This document shows positions 15,824 to 25,367 of a DNA stretch of 64,000 bases, piece after piece. Below the pieces are notes generated by a model. It made no database searches, was not told where the DNA came from, and saw only the letters and a program-made list of their open reading frames with translations. Made by a program: the position numbers and the translations under genes. This DNA is from Caballeronia zhejiangensis (lineage in GTDB: Bacteria > Pseudomonadota > Gammaproteobacteria > Burkholderiales > Burkholderiaceae): assembly GCF_000698575.1 (NCBI RefSeq), contig NZ_JFHD01000012.1:1-64000 (forward strand), in the 5' to 3' direction. How positions within the stretch are numbered: the first letter of the stretch is position 1; each line of letters opens with the position of its first letter.

Positions 15824-16927
15824 TCATGCCGAATGCGCTTCTGCCCGATTCGAAACGCCCGCGTCGATCGCGACGGGCACGCGCCGCGCGAGCGCGCACA
15901 TCAACTCGTAGCCGATCGTGCCGGACGGTTCGGCCACTTCATCGACCCGGACGCGTTCGCCCCACAGTTCCACCGGCGATCCGATGCCCGCAGCCGGACA
16001 CGGCGTGAGATCGACGGTGAGCATGTCCATCGACACGCGTCCGACGATGCGCGTACGCACGCCATCGACGATGACGGGCGTGCCCGTCGGCGCGTGACGC
16101 GGATAGCCGTCCGCGTAGCCGCATGCGACCACGCCGATCTTCATCGCGCGATCCGCGGTGAAAGTGCGGCCATAGCCGATCGTCTCGCCCGCCGCGAGCG
16201 TCTGCACGCCGATGATGCGGCTCTCGAGCGTCATCGCCGCGCGCAACGGGAAATGCTCGATGTGGCGCGCGCAGCCCGTCGGCGAGGCGCCGTAGAGGAT
16301 CGTGCCCGGCCGCACCCAGTCGCGATGCGCGCGCGGATGCCACAGCACCGCCGCCGAATTCGACAGCGAGCGCGTGCCGGGAAGATCGCGCGTGGCCGCT
16401 TCGAATTCGTCTATCTGCCAGTCGATCGCGCCTTCGTCGGCGTTCGCGAAGTGACTCATCAGGCCGATCGAGCCGATCGCCGCGATATCCGACGCCCTTT
16501 TCCAAGCCTCGACGAATTCGCCCGGCCGATAGCCGAGCCGGTTCATGCCCGAGTTCATCTTCAACTGTATGTCGATGCGCTCGTTCGGCCGCGCCGCCTT
16601 CAGCAACGCAAGCTGCTCGTCGCAATGCACCGTGACCGTGAGCCGGTGACGATCCGCCGTTTCGACATCCGCGGGCTCGAAAACGCCTTCGAGCAAAAGA
16701 ATCGGCTTTTTCCAGCCGAGCTCGCGCACGCGGACGGCTTCATCGAGATCGAGCAGCGCGATGCCGTCGGCTTCAGCGAGCGCCGGATAAATGCGCTCGA
16801 TGCCGTGACCATAAGCATTCGCCTTGATGACGGACCACACGCGCGACGACGGCGCCGTGCGTTTGACAAGTTGAAGATTCTGTCGGATGGCGTCGAGATG
16901 GATGCGCGCGGAAATCGGACGTGGCAT
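15824..16927 (-). CDS. alr: Alanine racemase
   Basis: A 367-residue PLP enzyme interconverting L- and D-alanine for peptidoglycan. The PLP lysine is in [10 protein letters not shown] near residue 34, and the catalytic tyrosine lies in [12 protein letters not shown]. The C-terminal beta-barrel contains [14 protein letters not shown] and ELWGE. Length is normal. It may be the biosynthetic Alr or the catabolic DadX; no dadA lies next to it. It is convergent with the MocR gene. Confidence 0.92.
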   Translation of the reverse strand: MPRPISARIHLDAIRQNLQLVKRTAPSSRVWSVIKANAYGHGIERIYPALAEADGIALLDLDEAVRVRELGWKKPILLLEGVFEPADVETADRHRLTVTVHCDEQLALLKAARPNERIDIQLKMNSGMNRLGYRPGEFVEAWKRASDIAAIGSIGLMSHFANADEGAIDWQIDEFEAATRDLPGTRSLSNSAAVLWHPRAHRDWVRPGTILYGASPTGCARHIEHFPLRAAMTLESRIIGVQTLAAGETIGYGRTFTADRAMKIGVVACGYADGYPRHAPTGTPVIVDGVRTRIVGRVSMDMLTVDLTPCPAAGIGSPVELWGERVRVDEVAEPSGTIGYELMCALARRVPVAIDAGVSNRAEAHSA

Positions 16928-17101
16928 GACGTGCTGGATTTGTGGTTGAAGGCAGTGGAATGATGAATCGTATCGGCCTAATGGCAGTCGTTGTTATTTT
17001 ATTTGCGCCGATTTTTGGTGGAAACGCCTGCCGCCATCGATGGCTTTCGCGGTGCGCTTCGCGGTATCTTGTCGCTCATGTCGCGCCGCCAAGGAGCCGC
17101 C

Positions 17102-17533
17102 ATGAACGACGCCCGTCGCCTCGCCTGCCTGCGCATCGTGCTCGCCGTCGTCGGGCTGATCGCGCTCTTCGCCTTCTATCCGCTCATGCTGCTCTGGCCT
17201 TCTGGATGGGCGTGGGATGCCGGCCACGAAGGCCATTCGGAATACGCGATGATGATCGTCGGCATCTACGCGACGCTCGGCGTTTTCCTGCTGATCGCAT
17301 CGCGCGAGCCGATGAGGCATCTGAGCCTCATCTGGTTCACGGTGTGGTCGAGCGTCGTGCACGGCGCGATCATGGCCGTGCAGTCGTTCGGCGGCGCGGG
17401 GCGCCACCTCGGTCATCTGGCGGGTGACGTGCCCGCGCTTTTCATCGTCGCCGCCGTGCTCGCGATTCTCACGCCGCGCGGCGGCAAGGCGCGCATCCTC
17501 AGCCGAGATGGCCGAGATGTTCGGCCAGAATGA
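17102..17533 (+). CDS. DUF6632-like four-helix membrane protein
   Basis: A 143-residue inner-membrane protein with four hydrophobic segments, near residues 8-30, 46-66, 72-94 and 107-124. ATG 17102 is chosen because AAGGAG lies just before it; the longer frame from 16991 has no ribosome binding site. The pattern [19 protein letters not shown] resembles the DUF6632 family from memory. Function is unknown. Its 3-prime end overlaps the end of the opposing mntP gene by 35 bases. Confidence 0.75.
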   Translation: MNDARRLACLRIVLAVVGLIALFAFYPLMLLWPSGWAWDAGHEGHSEYAMMIVGIYATLGVFLLIASREPMRHLSLIWFTVWSSVVHGAIMAVQSFGGAGRHLGHLAGDVPALFIVAAVLAILTPRGGKARILSRDGRDVRPE

Positions 17534-18068
17534 CGCTGCCGACGCCGATCAGAATCAGCCCGCCGACGATTTCCGCCCGCTTGCCGATCGTCGCGCCGAC
17601 GAGCCGGCCGACCATCACGCCGACCGTCACCATCAGCATCGTCGCGAAACCGATGGTCGCGGCCGTCGAGAAGATATCGACATCGATGAACGCGAGGCCC
17701 GCGCCGACCGCCATCGCGTCGATGCTGGTCGCGAAACCGGTGAGCGCCAACACCCAGAACGAATGCGAATTGGGCTTTTCCGCTTCGTGGCTCACGCTGC
17801 TGAAACCTTCGCGGATCATGCGCGCGCCGAGCAGGAAGAGCAGGCCGAACGCGATCCAGTGATCCCACGCGGTGACATACTGCGCGGCCGCCCTGCCGAG
17901 CGCCCAGCCGACGAGCGGCGTCAGGGCTTCGATCACGCCAAAGATCACGCCGGTCTTCAACGCTTCCGCGATGCGCGGCTTGTGCAGGGTCGCGCCCTTG
18001 CCGACGGCTGCGGCGAACGCGTCGGTGGACATGGCGAAGGCTAGAAAAATTGTGGAGGCGAGATTCAT
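17499..18068 (-). CDS. mntP: Manganese efflux pump MntP
   Basis: A 189-residue six-helix inner-membrane Mn2+ exporter of the DUF204 family. Two internal repeats carry the metal-binding aspartates: [18 protein letters not shown] at the start and [17 protein letters not shown] in the second half. ATG 18068 gives the canonical N-terminus [14 protein letters not shown]; the frame continues upstream only through the leader. The leader holds a yybP-ykoY riboswitch, so expression is expected to rise with Mn2+. Confidence 0.93.
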   Translation of the reverse strand: MNLASTIFLAFAMSTDAFAAAVGKGATLHKPRIAEALKTGVIFGVIEALTPLVGWALGRAAAQYVTAWDHWIAFGLLFLLGARMIREGFSSVSHEAEKPNSHSFWVLALTGFATSIDAMAVGAGLAFIDVDIFSTAATIGFATMLMVTVGVMVGRLVGATIGKRAEIVGGLILIGVGSVILAEHLGHLG

Positions 18069-18129
18069 CGAGTAGCGCTCTGGTCGGGCAAGATGGAACG
18101 ACAGAACGCGCGCCCGACCGGTCGCGAAT

Positions 18130-18240
18130 TCTGTCGATGGTCTTGCCAACCTTTGATGGCTGCTCATGCCACGGCCTGAACGACCGAGCGTGTTGACATG
18201 AGCGCTTTCCCTGTGCAGGAAAGCCGGCTACTCCCCAGCG
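18130..18240 (-). promoter_or_regulatory. yybP-ykoY manganese riboswitch upstream of mntP
   Basis: Read on the minus strand, the mntP leader has GGGGAGUAGC (18225-18236), a hairpin formed by GGCUUUCCUG and CAGGGAAAGC, AUGUCAACA (18191-18199) and UUGGCAAGACCAUC (near 18136-18149), in that order. These are conserved elements of the yybP-ykoY aptamer found before mntP in many proteobacteria. It ends about 60 bases before the start codon, leaving room for an expression platform. Confidence 0.8.
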
Positions 18241-18343
18241 AAGAACCGAGAGCTTAACATGACTTCGCGACCGTTCCACGGCGTTTCGGCTGGTTGCGGC
18301 GCGCTCGCGGCGTCACGCCCGGCGCCGCGTTCGCGCGCCGATC

Positions 18344-20044
18344 CTATTTCGACAACAGCCCGAACACGGCGACGCCGTTCTTCGTGCCGACATACACCTT
18401 GCCGTTCGCGATCATCGGCGTGATGAACTTGTTGCCCGCACCGAACTGGTCGCGCGTGCCGGCGTCGTTGCTGCTGTAGAGCTGGCGCGCGAGATTGGCC
18501 GCGTCGTAGGCGCGCAGCGCGCCTGTCGCGCCGTTCTCCGCCGCCCACAGAATGCCGTTCGCCGTGCCGTTCGCGGAAATGCTCGGCGTCGCGCCGGGGA
18601 AGCCGAACGCATTCGACGTCTGACTCGTCGACGTCGCCGAAAGCAACGCGTTGCTGACCGCGAACGCCCGAATGCTGTCGCCGACCGCGCCGAAATAGAC
18701 CGTGTTGTTGAAATACGCGGGCGCGCCGAACATCGCCCCGCGAATCTGGCCGACGAGTTCCTGATAGATGTGGTCCGCATTCGAATCGAACTTGCCCATC
18801 GAGAAGCGGTTCACGACGTAGATCGTCGAGTTCTTGCCCGCGCCGATCGCCAGATGCCGGACCGTGCCGCCCGCATCGGTGAAGTCCGGCAGCACCATCG
18901 CGCCGCCGGAACCGAGATCTTCGTCCTCGTTCGACTCCTGCACCGTGTTCGACGGCTCGAAATAGTCCTGCACCCTGAGCGGCGACGTTTCCAGCCGCAA
19001 AAAACCGTTGCCGAAGTTGCCGTTGATCGGCATCTCCTGCGCGTTTTGGGTCGGATCGAAGGTGCCGTTGGCGTCGAGGAAAAAGATCGCCTGGCCGTCC
19101 GATGCAAGGCCCGCGCCGCTCATCCAGATCGAGCCCATCTGGCCGTTCGGCGTGAGGTTCAGCACGCTCGCCTGTTGCAGGGTCGCGGCGTCGTAGCCCA
19201 TGACCCAGCCGGTGTACGGCATGAAGTCGCAATGCGAAGTCCACGCCGTGTAGACGACGCCGTTCAGCAGCAGCAACGCCGCGCGCTCGGCGTACTGGCC
19301 GGGATCGAACGTCAGCGTGCCGTTCTGGCTGCCCGCGCCGTTGCCCGGATACGTCGCCCGGATTTCGGTGGGGCCGTTGAAGAGCTCGGCGCCCGTCGCG
19401 ACATCGAGCGCGTGAATGCGCTGGTGATACGCGCCCGACGCATCCTTCGACATGCCGACGACATACATCGCGCCATTCGGGCCGCGCGTCCGGTCGATGA
19501 CCGGCGTCGCCGTGACACCGATTGTCGGCGTGATCTGATGACAGTTGTGGTCGTCGCTCGGCGACTCGCCGCTGCCGAGCGTCGAGACTTTCCACAGCAC
19601 CGCGCCGCTGTCGGCGTCGAAAGCGTAGACGCTGGCGTTTTCCGTCGCGACGTAGAGCACGTTGCGCGTGCCGCCCGCGATCGGTACGCCCGCCAGAAAG
19701 AGCGGCTGCGCGTCGACGGCGCCATCGACGGAAAAGAGCGCGAGCTTGCCGAAAGTACGCTGATTGACGTTCGCCGGCGTGAGGACGGTTTCCGCGAGTT
19801 GCTGTCCGGTGCGCGCGATGTCGTTGTGCCAGGTGACGACATCTTTCGACACCGCAGCCAGAGGCGCCGATGCCCCCGCCGGGCTCGATGCCCCCGACGG
19901 GCTCGATGCCGCCGCCGGCGCGCCGCCGCTCGCCGCAGACGAAGTGGCGCTATCGCCGGAACCGCCACTGCACGCGACGACGATCGCCGCGATGAGCACA
20001 ACGGCGCCGATCGCCGCGATACGAGCCGGAAAGTGCGTCTTCAT
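18344..20044 (-). CDS. PQQ-repeat (BamB-like) lipoprotein
   Basis: A 566-residue exported protein. The signal peptide has a lipobox ending VVACSGG near residue 25, so it is a predicted lipoprotein. A Ser/Ala/Gly/Pro linker (residues 26-65) leads to a beta-propeller of PQQ-like repeats such as VLYVATENASVYAFDADSG, VLWKV, ALDVATGAELF and a last KVYVGTKNGVAVFG. Such proteins either bind PQQ as dehydrogenases or act as scaffolds. No cytochrome domain is present, and I do not see a clear Cys-Cys PQQ ring, so enzymatic activity is uncertain. It may act in the periplasm beside the membrane dehydrogenase encoded 300 bases further on. Confidence 0.8.
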   Translation of the reverse strand: MKTHFPARIAAIGAVVLIAAIVVACSGGSGDSATSSAASGGAPAAASSPSGASSPAGASAPLAAVSKDVVTWHNDIARTGQQLAETVLTPANVNQRTFGKLALFSVDGAVDAQPLFLAGVPIAGGTRNVLYVATENASVYAFDADSGAVLWKVSTLGSGESPSDDHNCHQITPTIGVTATPVIDRTRGPNGAMYVVGMSKDASGAYHQRIHALDVATGAELFNGPTEIRATYPGNGAGSQNGTLTFDPGQYAERAALLLLNGVVYTAWTSHCDFMPYTGWVMGYDAATLQQASVLNLTPNGQMGSIWMSGAGLASDGQAIFFLDANGTFDPTQNAQEMPINGNFGNGFLRLETSPLRVQDYFEPSNTVQESNEDEDLGSGGAMVLPDFTDAGGTVRHLAIGAGKNSTIYVVNRFSMGKFDSNADHIYQELVGQIRGAMFGAPAYFNNTVYFGAVGDSIRAFAVSNALLSATSTSQTSNAFGFPGATPSISANGTANGILWAAENGATGALRAYDAANLARQLYSSNDAGTRDQFGAGNKFITPMIANGKVYVGTKNGVAVFGLLSK

Positions 20045-20124
20045 CTGGATGCTCCTTCAGAGCGTTTCGCCTTTGCGTACGGTCAATTCCCCGAAAGATA
20101 TTTGTTGCAATGCGTCATAATGTG

Positions 20125-20150
20125 CTAACCTAGGGTTATTACCTAGTTAG
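20125..20150. promoter_or_regulatory. Imperfect palindrome before a 40-codon gene
   Basis: ctaacctagg and cctagttag form an inverted repeat with one unpaired base and a gttatt-type centre, just 25 bases in front of the small gene at 20173 and within the divergent region shared with the PQQ-repeat lipoprotein gene. It could be an operator; no regulator is assigned. Confidence 0.35.
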
Positions 20151-20172
20151 TTACCCCAGTACGGAGTTCATC

Positions 20173-20295
20173 ATGGGAATCATCGCTGCCACGCCGATCG
20201 CCCTCGTTTCCTTCATCGTCGCCGCCGTCCGCAATGCGCTGAGCGCGCGCGCGAAGGTCAGCGCGCTCATGGCCGAGGCTTATCGCCGGACGTAA
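20173..20295 (+). CDS. 40-residue hydrophobic small protein
   Basis: MGIIAATPIALVSFIVAAVR, followed by a basic tail ending AEAYRRT. One predicted membrane helix covers residues 4-20. GGAG lies 8 bases before ATG 20173, a palindrome lies upstream, and a strong terminator starts 7 bases after the stop, so this short frame looks like a real, independently transcribed gene. I recognise no family. Confidence 0.6.
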   Translation: MGIIAATPIALVSFIVAAVRNALSARAKVSALMAEAYRRT

Positions 20296-20302
20296 CGTGC
20301 AG

Positions 20303-20331
20303 GCGCGGGAGAAAATTCCCGCGCTTTTTTT
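20303..20331 (+). terminator. Intrinsic terminator after the small gene
   Basis: gcgcggga, loop gaaaat, tcccgcgc, then seven T. It also lies just past the end of the opposing glucose-dehydrogenase gene (stop at 20337) and, read the other way, lacks a T-run, so it serves the plus strand. Confidence 0.85.
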
Positions 20332-20336
20332 CGCAT

Positions 20337-22838
20337 TCACTGCAACGTATAGGCAATTACATAATCGCCCGCCTTCGTGCCGAGCGAGCCATGACCGCCC
20401 GCCGTCACGAGCACATATTGCTTGCCGCTTGCATCGGCGTAGCTCATCGGCGTGGCCTGACCGCCCGCCGGCAGACGCGCCTCCCACAGCTTCTTGCCGT
20501 CGCGCACGTCGTAGGCGCGCACGTATTGATCGAGCGTGCCCGTCAGGAACGCGACGCCGCCCGCCGTCACGATCGTCCCGCCGAGGCTCGGCACGCCGAG
20601 CGGCATCGGAATCGGCAGCGGCGCGCTGTCGACGATGGTGCCGTTCTTGTGCATCCACGCAATCTTCTGCGTGCGCAGATCGACGCCCGCGATGTAGCCC
20701 CACGGCGGCGCCTGGCACGGAATCCCGAGCGGTGAAAGAAACGCGCTGATCTCAAAGCCGAACGGCGTACCGCGCGCGAGCTTGATGCCGCTCGTTTCGC
20801 TGCCTTTCTTCTCGCCGTTGTCCTCGGGAATCTTGTCACGCGGAATCAGCTTCGACGTGAACGCCATGTAGTCCGGATTCGCGATCAGAATCTGCCGCAC
20901 CGGATCGACGGAAATCCCGCCCCAGTCGAATACGCCGAAGTTACCCGGAAACACGAGCGATCCCTGCTCCGACGGCGGCGTGTACGGCCCGTCGTAGCGC
21001 AGGCTCCTGAACTTGATGCGGCACCAAAGCTGATCGAACGGCGTCGTGCCCCACATGTCCGCCTCCGTCACGCGCGGCGGGTTGAAGTTGAGCGCGGAAA
21101 CGGCCTGCGTCGGCGCGGTGTGATCGCCTTTCGCCGCGCCGCCCGGCACGGCGAGTTCGCTGATCGGCACGATCGGCTGGCCGGTTTCGCGATTCAGCAC
21201 GTAGATGCTGCCCTGCTTCGTCGATGCGATCAGCGCCGGCTGCGTGCCCTGCGCCGTCTGCAGATCGACGAGCGTCGGCTGCCCGCCCACATCCATATCC
21301 CACAGATCGTGATGCGTGAACTGATAGTTCCAGCGCAGCTTGCCCGTCGCGGCATCGAGCGCGACGACGCCCGCGCCGAACTTCTCGGCCTGTGGCGTGC
21401 GCTCGCCGCCCCACTGATCGGGCGTCTGGTTGCCCATCGGCAGAAAAATCATGCCGCGCTTTTCGTCGACGCTGAACATCGACCACATGTTCGGCGAATT
21501 GCGCACATAAGTGCCGCCCGCCGCGATCGGTTCGGTGGCGTCCGGATTGCCTGGATCCCAGTTCCAGACGAGATGGCCGTCATTGACGTCGAACGCGCGG
21601 ATCACGCCCGACGGCTCGTTGTTCGATTCGTTGTCGGTCACATGACCGCCGACGATCACGAGATTGCGGAACACCGCCGGCGGCGAGGTCGAGTAATAGC
21701 CGCCCGGCGTGAACGGCCCGATATTCGCGCGCAAATCGATTGCACCGTTCTTTCCGAAGCTCGCGCACGGCTTGCCGGTGTCCGCGTCGAGCGCGATCAG
21801 GCGGGCGTCGGCGGTCGGAAGGAACAGGCGATGCGGACATTCGGCCTGCGCCGTGGTTTGCGCGGGCGTCTGCACGGGCGCGGACGCTTCCGTGGGCGCG
21901 GATGCGTCGGCAGGCGCGGAGGCCGCATCGGCTTCGGCGGGCGCGCTGGCTTCGGGCGCGGCGGCAGCGGGCATCGGATGCATCGACGCATCGTAATAAG
22001 CGACGCCCCGGCAAGTCATGTGCTCCCAATGCTTGAACCCGATCGGACTCTGAATCCGCGGATCGAAACGCCACTTTTCCTTGCCGCTCGCGGCATCGAG
22101 CGCGATCGCCTTGCTATGCGGCGTGCACAGGAAAATCGTGTCGCCGACCTTGAGCGGCGTGTTCTCGTCGGTGGTTTCGGTCGGATCGTCGGGGCCGGGC
22201 ATGTCGCCGGTGCGATACGTCCACGCCACCTTTAGCCGATGCGCGTTATCCGGCGTGATCTGGGCGAGCGGCGCGTAACGCTGCGCGAGCGGCGAGCCGC
22301 CATAGTCGACCCAGTCGCCCGCCGCGCGGCCGGTCGCGGCGTTGGCATCGGGCTGATTGGCGTCGGCGGCGACGTTCACGTCGATGCGCCCCGGCCGGTC
22401 GTGAGGATGATTGAACCAGGTGCCGACGCCGAGCAGCAGCGTGAGGATGATCGCGGCGGCGAGCGGCGTGCGCGCGGCGCGCGATGTCGAAGGCGGCCCG
22501 AACAACGCGCCGCGATGCACGAAGGGAATCAGCAGCCAGATCGCGAGCAGCAGCCAGATCCACAGGCGCGGCATCAGTTGCCAGAAATCGAAACGCACTT
22601 CGACGACGGCCCAGATCGTCGAGGCGAACAGGAACAGCGCGAAAAGCAGCAATGCGGAGCGCCGCCGGATCAACAACAAGAGCCCGGTCAGCAGGATGGC
22701 CGCACCCGCGATCACGTAGTACCACGATCCTTTGAGCGCAACGAGATACGCTCCGCCCGCCGCCAGCAACACGCCGATGACGATAAACACAATGGCCGCA
22801 AAGAACGTGAGCGGACTGAGTCTGCCGTTGCCAGCCAT
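20337..22838 (-). CDS. gcd: Membrane-bound PQQ-dependent dehydrogenase (glucose/quinate/shikimate family)
   Basis: An 833-residue inner-membrane quinoprotein. Five hydrophobic segments in residues 8-140 anchor it, and the rest is a periplasmic eight-bladed PQQ propeller that passes electrons to ubiquinone. Family marks include GDWVDYGGSPLAQRYAPL, WAYRTGDM-like VAWTYRTGDMPG, RGMIFLPMGNQTPDQWGG and the HHDLWDMDVGGQPTL segment. An Ala/Pro/Glu-rich insertion of about 45 residues (repeated ASAP units, coded near 21830-21990) sits where the E. coli protein has a short loop. Glucose is the usual substrate; quinate or shikimate oxidation is possible and fits the quinate-type operon at 27.6-30.7 kb. 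Confidence 0.9.
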   Translation of the reverse strand: MAGNGRLSPLTFFAAIVFIVIGVLLAAGGAYLVALKGSWYYVIAGAAILLTGLLLLIRRRSALLLFALFLFASTIWAVVEVRFDFWQLMPRLWIWLLLAIWLLIPFVHRGALFGPPSTSRAARTPLAAAIILTLLLGVGTWFNHPHDRPGRIDVNVAADANQPDANAATGRAAGDWVDYGGSPLAQRYAPLAQITPDNAHRLKVAWTYRTGDMPGPDDPTETTDENTPLKVGDTIFLCTPHSKAIALDAASGKEKWRFDPRIQSPIGFKHWEHMTCRGVAYYDASMHPMPAAAAPEASAPAEADAASAPADASAPTEASAPVQTPAQTTAQAECPHRLFLPTADARLIALDADTGKPCASFGKNGAIDLRANIGPFTPGGYYSTSPPAVFRNLVIVGGHVTDNESNNEPSGVIRAFDVNDGHLVWNWDPGNPDATEPIAAGGTYVRNSPNMWSMFSVDEKRGMIFLPMGNQTPDQWGGERTPQAEKFGAGVVALDAATGKLRWNYQFTHHDLWDMDVGGQPTLVDLQTAQGTQPALIASTKQGSIYVLNRETGQPIVPISELAVPGGAAKGDHTAPTQAVSALNFNPPRVTEADMWGTTPFDQLWCRIKFRSLRYDGPYTPPSEQGSLVFPGNFGVFDWGGISVDPVRQILIANPDYMAFTSKLIPRDKIPEDNGEKKGSETSGIKLARGTPFGFEISAFLSPLGIPCQAPPWGYIAGVDLRTQKIAWMHKNGTIVDSAPLPIPMPLGVPSLGGTIVTAGGVAFLTGTLDQYVRAYDVRDGKKLWEARLPAGGQATPMSYADASGKQYVLVTAGGHGSLGTKAGDYVIAYTLQ

Positions 22839-22996
22839 GCTGAATCCTCCGTGACGATGAAAGGCGGAACACGGCCGTCGCGCGGTCGTGGTTCGGACGC
22901 TGTCGCGTGGAGGAACGGAGCAATCGCTGTGCCGTTCGGCGGGGAACGGGCGCGTGCGAGGAGTGCTGACGGATGACTTGCCGAATGAAGCCTAAA

Positions 22997-23320
22997 TCAC
23001 AGCGCCCGCGGCCAGAGCCCGCCGTGTGCGCTCGGAGGCATGACGCCTGCGACGAACGCGGCCTTCAGATCGGCGCGTTCGGAGAAACGCGGCGCATCGA
23101 ACCACGCGAGGAAATCGTCGCGCCAGACGCCCCAGGCGTTTTCGTCGAAATCGAAGTCTTCGTCGAGGCGGCCGTTGTCGCGCAAATAGGCGCCGACCAC
23201 TTGCGTGCCGTTCCAGTACGCGACGGCGACATCACTGAGATCGGCCGTCACGCCGCGCGGCAGATCGCGCAGCATCATCGCGACGTGCGCCTTGAACGAT
23301 TTGAATTCGGTCGGTCTCAT
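22997..23320 (-). CDS. Conserved-looking hypothetical protein
   Basis: A 107-residue soluble acidic protein (FKSFKAHVAMMLRDLPRG, VVGAYLRDNGRLDEDFDFDE, WRDDFLAWFDAPRF). It has no signal or membrane helix and I recognise no family. Codon usage matches the chromosome. It precedes another small hypothetical gene on the same strand by about 50 bases. Confidence 0.6.
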   Translation of the reverse strand: MRPTEFKSFKAHVAMMLRDLPRGVTADLSDVAVAYWNGTQVVGAYLRDNGRLDEDFDFDENAWGVWRDDFLAWFDAPRFSERADLKAAFVAGVMPPSAHGGLWPRAL

Positions 23321-23372
23321 CGCCTGCTCCGCTTCAAAAAAGTGCGTGAAAAAACTGCGTGCGCGTGCCCGT

Positions 23373-23621
23373 TCATTTGAACACGCCCTTGTTCAAGTCT
23401 TTTTCGAACGCGGCGGTCCATTGCGTGCCGTGTCCGATGCGATATTCGCGTTCCTTCAACGTGGAACGTCGCGTGATGGTGACCACGCCCTGCAACGGAT
23501 AAACATCGTCCACGACATCGGACGCGCCGCCTTCGTGCACCAGAAAATCGCTCTCGTCGAGCCGATGGCGCGCGAGAATCGCGAGGAAATCCGCTCTTTC
23601 GTCCGGCGCGATCACAGTCAT
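23373..23621 (-). CDS. Small hypothetical protein (82 aa)
   Basis: Begins MTVIAPDERADFLAILARH and contains a basic segment VVTITRRSTLKEREYRIGHG. The frame opens further upstream at 23936, but GGAGG lies 7 bases before ATG 23621, which fixes the start. No family recognised. It probably shares a promoter with the downstream 107-residue gene. Confidence 0.6.
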   Translation of the reverse strand: MTVIAPDERADFLAILARHRLDESDFLVHEGGASDVVDDVYPLQGVVTITRRSTLKEREYRIGHGTQWTAAFEKDLNKGVFK

Positions 23622-23742
23622 GTCGCCCTCCATGATCGAATGCTGCTTCCATTCAAAGTAGCACACGCGCGGAGGAACGTCGGCGCGTATCTTGCGAGGA
23701 GCGCGGGACGGCGCACGCGCTTTTTCCGGGAGTCGATAGCCG

Positions 23743-24114
23743 ATGAATCGCAAAACGATGTTTCTATGCGCAGCGGCGCTGGCCGTCTGCACGCACGCAC
23801 GCGCCGACGACGCCGTCTGCGGCACGCTCGAAAGCGCCACGAACGGGCAGGACGGCATGATCGCGCTGCGCGAAGGGGAAAGCGTGAATTTTTGGCGGGG
23901 CGGCGCCGTGCGGCACGGCGCGCTGCATGTGTACAAGGACGGCGAGGTGTATCGCGTGTACTGGCAGCCCGAAGGAAGCGGCGATATCTACGTGCTCGCG
24001 AACGAAGGCACGAGTGCCGTGCGGCTCATTCTGACGCCGCCGCGCGGCACGAAAGTCGATACGGGACCGGGCAGCCTTCCGCCGCAGAAAGTGCTGTCCT
24101 GTCCCGCGATGTAG
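23743..24114 (+). CDS. Secreted hypothetical protein
   Basis: 123 residues with a Sec signal peptide (MNRKTMFLCAAALAVCTHARA, cleavage likely after ARADD). The mature part has two cysteines near its ends (VCGTLE and VLSCPAM) that could form a disulfide. Nothing suggests an enzyme. It converges with the tyrB-like gene, whose end is 5 bases away. Confidence 0.6.
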   Translation: MNRKTMFLCAAALAVCTHARADDAVCGTLESATNGQDGMIALREGESVNFWRGGAVRHGALHVYKDGEVYRVYWQPEGSGDIYVLANEGTSAVRLILTPPRGTKVDTGPGSLPPQKVLSCPAM

Positions 24115-24118
24115 CGAT

Positions 24119-25318
24119 TTACTTCGCCGCCAGCACCTTGCCGATGGCATCGGCGACGATCTGCACGTTGCTGTCGTTCAGGCCCGCGACGCACATGCGG
24201 CCCGAGCGCAGGATGTACACGCCGAATTCCTCCTTGAGCCGGTCGGCCTGATCCGCGACCAGACCCGTGTACGTGAACATGCCGCGCTGCTTGATATACC
24301 GCGTGAGCATCTCGCCGCCAACGTGATCCTTCAGTCCGTCGTGGATCGCCTGACGCATGCGCGCGATGCGCTGGCACATCGACGCGAGTTCCTTTTCCCA
24401 CGACTGTTTAAGTTCGGGCGTGTTCAGCACATGCGTGACGATCTTCGCGCCGTGCGTCGGCGGATTGCTGTAGTTCGCGCGTACCGCGCTCGTCAGCTGG
24501 CCGAGCACGCGATCGGCTTCGGCGGCATCGTCGCAAATGACGTGCAGGCCGCCGCAGCGCTCGCCGTACAGCGAGAAATTCTTCGAGAACGAATTGGCGA
24601 TGAACGCCGGCACGCCACGGCGCGCGAGTTCGCGCACGGCGAACGCGTCGTCGTCGAGACCGGAACCGAAGCCCTGATACGCCATATCGACGAACGGCAG
24701 CAGATCGCGCTTTTGCAGCACGTCGATGATCTTCACCCATTGCGCCTGATCGAGATCGACGCCCGTCGGGTTATGACAGCACGCGTGCAGCAGCACGACG
24801 CTCTTCGCGGGCAGCTTGTCGATGGCGTCGAGCATCGCATCGAAGCGCAGTCCGCCGGTGGCTTCGTCGTAATACGGATACGTGTTCACTTCGAAACCCG
24901 CGCGCTCGAAGATGAAACGATGGTTCTCCCACGTCGGATCGCTCACCCACACTTGCGACTTCGGAAAGTAGCGCTTGATGAAATCCGCGCCGACCTTCAG
25001 CGCGCCCGATCCGCCGAGCGTCTGCACGCTCGCGATGCGGCCATCGGCGCGCGCCGGGCTGTCGTTGCCGAACACGAGCGCCTGCACGGCGTCGCGATAA
25101 TGCGCGAAACCGGCCATCGGCAAATACGGTTTCGGGCCGAGGTCTTTCAGGATCGACAGTTCCGCCTCGCGCACGGCCTGCATCACGGGCAAACGGCCTT
25201 CGTCGTCAAAGTAAATGCCGATGCTCAGGTTGACCTTATTGGTGCGCGGATCTTTCTGGAAGTTTTCGTTCAGCGACAGGATCGGGTCGCCGGGGTAAGC
25301 ATCGATATGTTCGAACAT
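24119..25318 (-). CDS. tyrB: Aromatic amino acid aminotransferase
   Basis: A 399-residue fold-type I PLP enzyme transferring amino groups between aromatic amino acids or aspartate and 2-oxoglutarate. Visible are the N-terminus MFEHIDAYPGDPILSL, VLLHACCHNPTGVDL, FVDMAYQGFGSG and the PLP lysine in NSFSKNFSLYGERCGG. Length is normal. The next gene on the same strand, 49 bases upstream, encodes an AroP-type permease, so uptake and transamination of aromatic amino acids appear linked. AspC-like aspartate activity is also likely. Confidence 0.88.
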   Translation of the reverse strand: MFEHIDAYPGDPILSLNENFQKDPRTNKVNLSIGIYFDDEGRLPVMQAVREAELSILKDLGPKPYLPMAGFAHYRDAVQALVFGNDSPARADGRIASVQTLGGSGALKVGADFIKRYFPKSQVWVSDPTWENHRFIFERAGFEVNTYPYYDEATGGLRFDAMLDAIDKLPAKSVVLLHACCHNPTGVDLDQAQWVKIIDVLQKRDLLPFVDMAYQGFGSGLDDDAFAVRELARRGVPAFIANSFSKNFSLYGERCGGLHVICDDAAEADRVLGQLTSAVRANYSNPPTHGAKIVTHVLNTPELKQSWEKELASMCQRIARMRQAIHDGLKDHVGGEMLTRYIKQRGMFTYTGLVADQADRLKEEFGVYILRSGRMCVAGLNDSNVQIVADAIGKVLAAK

Positions 25319-25367
25319 GGTGACTTATAGGACGAGACAGGACGAGAGATCAGCAAGCGCGGCCGCG

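Noticed and set aside
21120-22235. 371-codon plus-strand frame opposite the quinoprotein dehydrogenase
   Set aside because: Arg-rich antisense shadow without recognisable domain.
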